Source of the DNA: Humulus lupulus
Lineage: Eukaryota > Streptophyta > Magnoliopsida > Rosales > Cannabaceae
Direction of reading: 5' to 3'
DNA length: 64,000 bases
NCBI RefSeq assembly: GCF_963169125.1
Contig: NC_084797.1
Coordinates: 88,011,868-88,075,867, forward strand
A program made the position numbers and the translations under genes. Below, one piece after another: positions 57,425 to 64,000 of this stretch (the stretch's first letter is position 1; each line of letters starts with the position of its first letter). The notes beneath the pieces were generated by a model. It was not told where the DNA came from. It saw only the letters and a list, made by a program, of their open reading frames with translations, and ran no database searches.

Positions 57425-57474
57425 TAAATTTTGAGGCACGTCCTGAATTCACTATTAAGGTTAAGTGCCTTATT

Positions 57475-59410
57475 TTGGCTTCAAGAAAGCTCAGACTGTA
57501 CTTTTAGCCCCACACCATCCACTTCTTAACCGACCAAACATTAAGGCAGGTCTTGCAAAAGATTGAAATATCGGGATGTCTACTAAAGTGGGCAATTGAA
57601 CTCAACCAGTTTGAGATACTGTATATGTTACGCACAGCGATCAAAATTCAAGCCCTTGCTAACTTCGTGACCGAGTGCACAGGTTTTCAGAACGAGATGA
57701 TAAGAGAACTGATGCAGAAGTTGTGGAAAATCTTCATTGATAGATCCTCTAACGAGAACGAGCCAGGACCTGGGATAATTCTGATCTCACCTGAGGGGCA
57801 TATTCCATACTGCTCTTAGGTTTGGATTTGAAGCATCCAACAACGAAGCTGAGTACAAAGCCCTATTAGTAGGAATAAGGGTAGGAAAATAACTAAAAGC
57901 AAAGGTTATCCTATGTTATAGTGATTTCTAGCTCGAGGTTAATCAAATATTGGGGGAGTATCAAGCTCGCAGTATCAAGATGGCGGCTTACTTAACTAAC
58001 ATTAAGGGAGAGTTGTCTAAATTCGAGTTCAGCTCCGTTGAATAAGTTCCTCATGAACATGATTCCAATGCTGATGCTTTGGCTCAACTTGCTACCACCA
58101 AAGAGGTGAATAACTGAACGTAGTTTTGGTGGAGTTCTTGGAAAAACGAGCATAATAGTAGAATCGGTTGAGGTGGGAATGATTGACATAAAATTGATCT
58201 GGATGACCCCCATAGTGGAGTACCTTACAACCGGTAAGTTTCCTGGCGATCGAAACGGCGCAAGAAAGTTGCTATATCAAGCTCCGCGCATGTTATGGTT
58301 GAAGGGACTCTATATCGAATAGGACATTCGCTACCTCTCCTACGATGTGTTCTACCCGAGGAAGCGCGGACTATCTTGCAAGAGATTCATTAGGGTTTCT
58401 ATAGAGACCACGCTGGGGGGGAAAACTTGGCTCTAAAGGTATTGAGACATGGCTAGTTTTGGCCTACGCTGACAAAGGACTCGGTCTCGTATGTGCATAA
58501 ATTTGACATGTGCCATTTCCCGAGCAGCGTCCATTAAGTTAACCATGATCTCATCCCCTTGGTCGTTTGCTGTATGGGGGATCAACTTGATTTATTCTTT
58601 ACCATTACGAAAAGGAGGAGTTCATTATGTTGTTGTCACCATAGACTACTTCAAGAAGTGGGTTGAGGCCAAGCCTCTGGCGAACACCTCAAAGAGAGTC
58701 CTGGATTTCATCGTAAATAATATCGTATGTCGATTTGGGCTCCCAAAGAAGAACGTATCTGACAACGGAACATAGTTTGATAGTGACCTCTTCACAAGCT
58801 TATGTGAAAAATATGGCATAACCAAGACTTTCTCTTCGGTAGCATACCCGCAGGCCAATGGGCAGGTCGAGGCTGTAAACAAAACCCTAAAAGAGGCTTG
58901 AAAAAGTGATGAGATGAAGCCAAGGGATTATGGCCCGAGCAGCTCCCACAAGTACTCTGGGTCTATAGAACCTCACATTGCACCTCCATAGGACATACCC
59001 CTTCTCTCTGACCTTTGGAAGTGAGGTTGTGCTCCCGATTAAGGCACTAGTGATGACCCATAGACAGAAAACCTTTGATCAAGATCAAAACCACGAGCTA
59101 CGCAGTGCATCCCTGGATTTGATCAAGGAAAACGAGAAACGTCACAATTGCAGCTCACCCATTATGAACAAAGAATCACTTGCTACTTAAACTCGAAGGT
59201 GAAAGATCGCAGAATTGAACTTGGTGATTTAGTTCTCCAGAGAGTGTTTTTGGCTAGTAATGATCCTAAGGATGGTGTCTTAGGACCGAACTAGGAAGGG
59301 CCGTACCAGATCGTGGAAATCCTACGAGAAGGGACCTTTAAACTAGCTCGGTTAAATGGAGAAATAGTCCCACGGACCTGGAATTCCTTGCACCTTAAAA
59401 AATACTATTA
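57475..59410 (+). pseudogene. TAT-2 RNase H, second RNase H and integrase
   Basis: RT-linked RNase H end with the TDQTLRQVLQKIE and WAIELNQFEILYM blocks (57500-57690). The second RNase H follows: IDRSSNENEPGPGIILISPEG with SNNEAEYKALLVGIRVGK (57737-57890) and DSNADALAQLA near 58060-58095. The integrase zinc region is weak; the core has GGVHYVVVTIDYFKKWVEAKPL (58611), SDNGT-stop (58758) and QANGQVEAVNKTLKEA (58852-58900). The C-terminal part (GDLVLQRVFLASNDPKDG; GPYQIVEILREGTFKL) is near 59222-59345, ending at about 59410. Broken by several frameshifts and stops. Confidence 0.85.
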
Positions 59411-60149
59411 GCAGTAGATGGCATAATTACTTTTTTCTTTAATGTTTTTGGTACTGTTCCATGTAAGGCTTATTAATAAAGTTCATTTCATCTTAATATC
59501 ATTGGATTTTTTAGGTAGTCAATATTTTCATCTTATTATTGTGAAGTGTCACGTGCTCATCTTATCGCATGGGGGGTACATAACCGAAGAGAGCTTTTAA
59601 AAGAGTTAAGCATAATTGGATAAAGTTTGAAGCTTAGAATTTGGAAAATTTGATTATTCAATTTCTTTTTAAAGCTTAGATTTTCAAAATAATTCCGAAT
59701 AAGAACTAAGTTGAGAAATTTCTAAGACAAAAAAAAAACCTAGAAGACAACTAAGAGACCCTGGATATAACCAGGTCCGATGCCTGATTCTTAACAGGTA
59801 CAAAGATATTAAGCAGACAAAATTATTGAACACAACCAGGTCTGAGGATTGATTCTTAACAAGTTTAACACAATTAGGCGGGCAAATTCATGGGTACAAC
59901 CAGGATATCAACTCAAATTATTTAGTCGAGCCATCAAGAACCTTTCCCGATCTAAAGACAACCCCTACGAGTTTGAGTGTATGAGAATTCAAAATTCATA
60001 AACACGAGAAAATAATAGATTAAGAGGAACAAAAATAGATCACAAACTAACATACATGTACTCAAAAGTATATAATTATCTCGAGGAGGAAAAAACCTCG
60101 ATCTGAGCCCAAAGGCGATTGTTTCAATCCTTAACGATTTAATTATAGG
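59411..60149 (+). other. TAT-2 3' spacer with 65-bp tandem repeat
   Basis: Non-coding AT-rich spacer. AACCAGG words at 59769, 59834 and 59898 delimit two diverged units of 65 and 64 bp, sharing TGATTCTTAACA-GT and a CAGACAAAATT/GGGCAAATT end. No gene is seen. Confidence 0.75.
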
Positions 60150-61575
60150 CTAAAAAGTAAAATAAATAGAAGAAAAGGGGCAGCACTGAGCTTCATCAAC
60201 TTGCTCAAGTGATGTCACCTCCTCGCCATCCCCCTCAGCAGGCCCAGAAACATCGGCGGTCAAAGAAGTTTCTTGTGAGAATTGAACCTTGAACATGGGA
60301 AGATAAGGTTCCCAAAACTCCAGCTCCATGAAGGAAAAATATTTGTCTTGGTTGAAAGCCCAACACCGGTACAGCATCTCCTCCAGAGAATTCATCGAGT
60401 CTGCAATCTCTAGTCTCGCTCCCACCTTGGCTTTGGTGTTGACCTCGTCAAGTTTCTTTTTGAGGCTATCGGTCTCGATTTGCAGCTGGTCCCGTCGTTG
60501 GCTCACTTCCACGACCTGGCCTTAGGCGATCTGTTCGTTCTTCTTGGAAGTATCCAGGAAGCCTTGCAACCCCCTCGTTCTCCTGGGAGGTGGCCAGGGC
60601 AGCCTTGAAAATCTGCTCATTTTCTTGGGAAGCAGCCAAAGCGTCTTGGAGCTCATCCCTCCATGCTCGAACCCGGGAAATACCGCGGAGTTGAGCCAGG
60701 ACAAACTGCAAAGGGTAAATGCAGACCAAGATTTGTTAAAAAAAAAGTGAAAAGAAAAATATGTACTATAGGAGGAGTGAAGGTGGCTCACGGTTAGATT
60801 CATTTCCATGGCAGACTCGAGAACATCTTTGGGAGAACGCTCCTCCATGGCCCTCAGATCCTTAACATTGGCTCTGTATGCATTGCCCACCATATGGGTC
60901 GCCATCTCATACACAGTCCCTCAGAAGGCTTCTGGGATCCTTGCCAGCTCGAGTGGTTTTACTGGTATCTAAATGAAAGGGCTTCGTCCTGAATAACCTG
61001 AGGAACCGGGGCAGGTACATATCGAGGAAGAGGAGGAAGAGCCTCAAAGATGGTGACTGTCATTACTAGAGCTGGGGGCTGAGTCTATTGTTGCTACTCC
61101 CAGGTGGAGGTGGCACCTATATCTTTGACAGGAGTGTCGGTGGAAGTTCCAGTCTTGGAGGCAAGTTTCTTTGTCACTCTAGCCTTTTTTATCACGGGAC
61201 TTGCATCGGCCCCACCAGCCTTCAAGGCACCCAGTAAACCCAAGGCACCCATAAAATCCATCTCTTCACCTGCAAAGGAAAAATTAGAGGATTCAAATAC
61301 AAAAAAATAGTTAGTCAAAATAATGCAAAGAAAAGAACAGAGCAAGAACCCTACCCTCTGAGAAAGAAGAGGAATCTATGACGATCGACTCTGGCTTATG
61401 AATTGGATTGGGTAAAACCTCTAACTCATGGACTACCTGTGGTAGGGGGACTCTAGAATTATTACACCCTAGGTCCTAGGGGGTTCAGGCTCTTCTTCCG
61501 CCCAGGACACATCTACGGATTTCCTAAAACCAATTAAGAATACACCCTGATGTAAAGAAGGTCATGTCCTATAAT
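60150..61575 (-). pseudogene. TAT-2 antisense ORF, spliced
   Basis: Minus-strand coding remnants opposite to pol. Read downwards: a piece near 61375-61440 (VVHELEVLPNPIHKPES, VIDSSSFSE); an exon from about 61277 (GEEMDFMGALGLLGALKAGG, KKARVTKKLASK); a proline-rich part; an exon to 60793 (HMVGNAYRANVKDLRAMEE, DVLESAMEMNLT); then from 60708 FVLAQLRGISR and an alanine/glutamine-rich coiled coil; finally a coiled coil DQLQIETDSLKKKLDEV with FMELEFWEPYLPMF, ending at 60150. GT-AG introns are visible at about 60793-60709 (GTGAGCC...TTTGCAG) and about 61356-61278. Frameshifts break the coiled-coil part near 60520-60600. Antisense ORFs are known in Tat elements such as Grande; the protein's role is unknown. 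Confidence 0.7.
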
Positions 61576-61584
61576 TCGTACCAT

Positions 61585-63012
61585 TGTAACGACCCAAAAT
61601 CACTAATAAGGCTTAAGGGCCTTGATTAGCGTGCTGGAGGGCATAATTGATTTATGTGTGATTTAATGATTAAATGTATGCTTATATGATTATGTGGATA
61701 TGTAAAATGTATATTTATGAGTATTAAATATGCATGTGGGCCCTGTTTAGCTTATAAGGTGATACGAACCACACCAACATTGTGATGAAACCCGACACCA
61801 AATATGGCACAACCACCAAGAACACACGAAATTTGGGGATGAAGAACCGCGACCCAATGCTTAGCCAAGCACGAACCTTGGTATGAGGAAGACGCCACAA
61901 ACGGGGATGGAATCCGTTTGATAAGTCAGGATGAACGCCACAAGGAACCCCTTGATAAGTTCAAAAGTTTCTTCAAGAACTCAAGAAGAAAAACACTCAC
62001 AATTTTCATTCCACATAATCTGATTTTTCCAAATGTTTTCAAGGCCTAATATAGGCGAAAATTACATTAAGACAAGCCCCTTTGTCTTCCTAAAGAAAAA
62101 ACCGAAATTTAAAAAAACAAGCCTTTTGTCTTCCTAATGAAAACCGAAATTAAAGACAAAAGGACTCTTGGACTCACACAAGTCAAGTGTTTGACTTTTC
62201 ACAAAATAAACAAAGACTAAATAAAAAAAATACAAGATGACAAAATACAATAAGACTCATCAAGCTCCTAAACTGAGTCTTTTGGCTCGCGCCCTCGTCA
62301 CCAGACCAACTGGAACTAGACTTGGATCTTTAGTCTTGGTGTCCTCATCATAAGGGCATATTTGTAATTTGGGTTCGTTGAGGGCATAAATGTGATTATA
62401 GGTAATAAATTGTTGAGACCACATTATTATGTGGATATTCTAGCAGTATATGCCTCGAGACGGTCCTAGTGAGCGGATTGGCGAAATAGTCACGGCAGGG
62501 ATTTATACTCGACTTGGGGGAGCCTTGGGGTATTTTCGAGAATTTAGAAATATATATCGAGGATTATTAGACATTGGGTAAGAAGTTGGAAGTTAATTGG
62601 ATGATAGGATTAACTGGTAAATGTTAGGAACACTTGAGGAATTAGCTGGAACTGGGAGCAAAATGACTAAAATACCCTTTAGGCACCCTTGAAAGATTGA
62701 TAAGGTTAGAGAGGCAAATGGGTCTTTTGGCTATTAGAAGATATATTCAGCATTATTAGAACAAAATAGAAAACTGTTGAATAACTTAAGGAAAGAAGGA
62801 AAAGTCTCTCAGCTCACTCTATCTCATCTCTCATGTACTCTCTCTCTCGCTCTCACTCTTCCTTGATGAGATTTAAAGCTAAGGAACAAAGTGGCTTGAG
62901 CTAGACTTTGGGCTGGAAAACTTTGAAGGAATTAGAGAGGAATTAAGCTGGAAATTGGAGCTTAAAAATAGAGGAGAAGTCTAGGGATTAAGTTGAATTG
63001 GTGCAAGGATTC
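61585..63012 (+). repeat. TEK LTR, 5' part, interrupted
   Basis: Starts TGTAACGACCC after ACCAT (61580-61584) and follows the first part of the TEK LTR. It is split by a solo CRL LTR (61760-62350), then cut by CRL-5 at 63013. Whether it is a solo LTR or the 5' LTR of an element cannot be told because the rest lies beyond the window. Confidence 0.87.
61760..62350 (-). repeat. Solo CRL LTR (short-tail type)
   Basis: TGATACG...TCCTCATCA, 591 bp, with TAAGG duplicated on both sides (61755-61759, 62351-62355). Only two U3 repeat units remain, which explains its short length. TATA-like motif degraded to CTATATTAGG near 62046-62055. Confidence 0.95.
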
Positions 63013-63636
63013 TGATACGAACCACACCAACGATTGTGGTGAAACCCGACACCAAATATGGCAGCCACCAAGAACACACGGAATTGGAATGAAGAACCGC
63101 GACCCAATGCTTAGCCAAGCACAAACCTTGGTATAAGGAAGACGCCACAAACGGTGATGGGAATCCGTTTGATAAGTCGGATTGAACGCCACAAGGAATA
63201 CCCTTGATAAGTTCGAATAGTCTCTTCAAGAACTCAAGAAGAAAACCTCTCAATTTTCATTTCATAATAATCTGGTTTTCCAATTCTTTTGGCAGTCCTA
63301 ATAAGGACGAAAATTCCACACACACAAACCCCTTGGTCTTCCTAAAGAAAACCGAAAAATAAAGACAACCTTTTGTCTTCCTAATGAAAACCGAAAAAAT
63401 AAAGACAAGCCTTTTGTCTTCCTAAAAAACCGAAAAATAAAGCAAAAGGACTCTTGGACTCACACAAGTCAAGTGTTTGACTTGTCACAAAAAATAAACA
63501 AAGACTAAATAAAAAATACAAGATGACAAAATACAATAAGACTCATCAAGCTCCTAAACTGAGTCTTTTGGCTTGCGCCCTCGTCACCAGACCAACTGGA
63601 ACTAGACTTGGATCTTTAGTCTTGGTGTCCTCATCA
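63013..63636 (-). repeat. CRL-5 3' LTR (short-tail type)
   Basis: TGATACG...TCCTCATCA, 624 bp. Its promoter region has a CTAATAAGG-type word near 63298 like the CRL-1 and CRL-2 variant, with three U3 units. The ORFs at 62962-63253 are R/U5 sequence. Confidence 0.93.
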
Positions 63637-63998
63637 TTCCCCCCCTCTTGAGAAGGATTTGTCCTCAAATCTTCACCTGCATCAAAAGGACTCAAATCAG
63701 AAACATTAAAAGTAGCACTAACAGTATACTCACTTGGTAAATTGAGTCTGTAGGCATTGTCCTTGATCCTTTCTAGCACTTGAAACGGACCATCTCCTCG
63801 AGGTAGCAATTTGGAACGTCTTTGTGCTGGGAATCGCTCTTTCCTCATGTGTACACATACCCAATCACCGGGGTCAAAAACCTGCTTGTGACGACCTTTG
63901 TCAGCATCAAGTTGGTTAGTGTTTAAAAGAGCCTCCTTAACCTCACTTTTTTTGGCATAAAAATTATTCTGTTTTCTCTCTAATTTTCCCTCATTGAT
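63546..63998 (-). CDS. CRL-5 fusion polyprotein, C-terminal part
   Basis: Open from the window edge to the stop at 63546. It reads from the charged linker ([22 protein letters not shown]) through [16 protein letters not shown], the joint between the post-protease linker and the integrase C-terminal domain, to [12 protein letters not shown] and the LTR-encoded tail ending LSLGA. One residue of the usual GDWVWLHM block is cysteine. Same architecture as CRL-4, with no break in the visible part. Confidence 0.85.
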   Translation of the reverse strand: MNEGKLERKQNNFYAKKSEVKEALLNTNQLDADKGRHKQVFDPGDWVCVHMRKERFPAQRRSKLLPRGDGPFQVLERIKDNAYRLNLPSEYTVSATFNVSDLSPFDAGEDLRTNPSQEGGNDEDTKTKDPSLVPVGLVTRAQAKRLSLGA

Positions 63999-64000
63999 CG

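Larger units (their letters stand above)
57440..61584 (+). mobile_element. TAT-2, Tat-lineage element, 3' half
   Basis: Begins inside RNase H without a 5' half, runs through the second RNase H, integrase, 3' spacer with a tandem repeat, and an antisense ORF, and stops at the TEK LTR starting at 61585. No LTR of its own is visible. The order pol, spacer, antisense ORF is characteristic of several Tat-group elements. Confidence 0.8.
63013..64000 (-). mobile_element. CRL-5, non-autonomous element of CRL-4 type (partial)
   Basis: 3' LTR 63013-63636, polypurine tract 63637-63650, then the end of the fusion ORF; the remainder lies past the window end. GATTC precedes the LTR as one copy of the expected duplication. 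The internal joint is identical in position to CRL-4's. Confidence 0.9.

Overview
This is plant nuclear DNA, most likely from a eudicot. I recognise no host gene, tRNA, rRNA or CRISPR array. Apart from one organelle-like insert, everything I can identify is LTR retrotransposon of the Ty3/gypsy superfamily, nested and decayed. Tekay-type and CRM-type chromoviruses, plus Tat-type elements with an antisense ORF, are plant-specific lineages. I cannot name the species.

Three families are present (my labels). (1) TEK, Tekay/Del-like chromoviruses: LTR about 2,250 bp, TGTAACG...GTTACA, tRNA-iMet primer site, FIDD-type RT, remnant chromodomain. (2) CRL, CRM-like chromoviruses: LTR about 590-750 bp, TGATGAGG...CGTATCA, tRNA-iMet primer site, one gag-pol ORF whose last codons lie inside the 3' LTR. 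(3) TAT, Tat-lineage elements: LTR about 620 bp, second RNase H, antisense spliced ORF.

Layout: 1-7562 is TEK-1 (pol and truncated 3' LTR, split by a solo TEK LTR that holds a solo CRL LTR). 7563-14679 is CRL-1 (minus), a chimera with unlike LTRs. 14680-18893 is TAT-1 (minus; RT fragment, protease, gag, 5' LTR). 18894-21029 is the LTR tail and gag of TEK-0. TEK-0 is then split by TEK-2 (about 21030-55368) and resumes at 55369-57424. TEK-2 contains two solo TEK LTRs, the CRL-3 element (31757-52393) in its pol end, and a solo CRL LTR in its 3' LTR. CRL-3 holds CRL-2 (33796-46616) in its gag and a solo CRL LTR in its 3' LTR. CRL-2 holds a 975-bp organelle-like insert in pol and CRL-4 (41503-46188) in its 3' LTR. 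The nest is five elements deep and most joints carry exact 5-bp target site duplications. 57440-61584 is TAT-2 (RNase H, integrase, 3' tandem repeat, antisense ORF). 61585-63012 is a TEK LTR with a solo CRL LTR, and CRL-5 (minus) starts at 63013 and runs off the window.

Most coding regions are broken. The exception is CRL-4, whose single 757-codon frame is open. It joins Gag, zinc knuckle and protease directly to the integrase C-terminal region, with RT, RNase H and the integrase core removed. CRL-5 shows the same junction, so this looks like a propagating non-autonomous, Gag-protease-coding subfamily that would depend on full-length CRL relatives. The LTRs come in three types that encode three different polyprotein tails.
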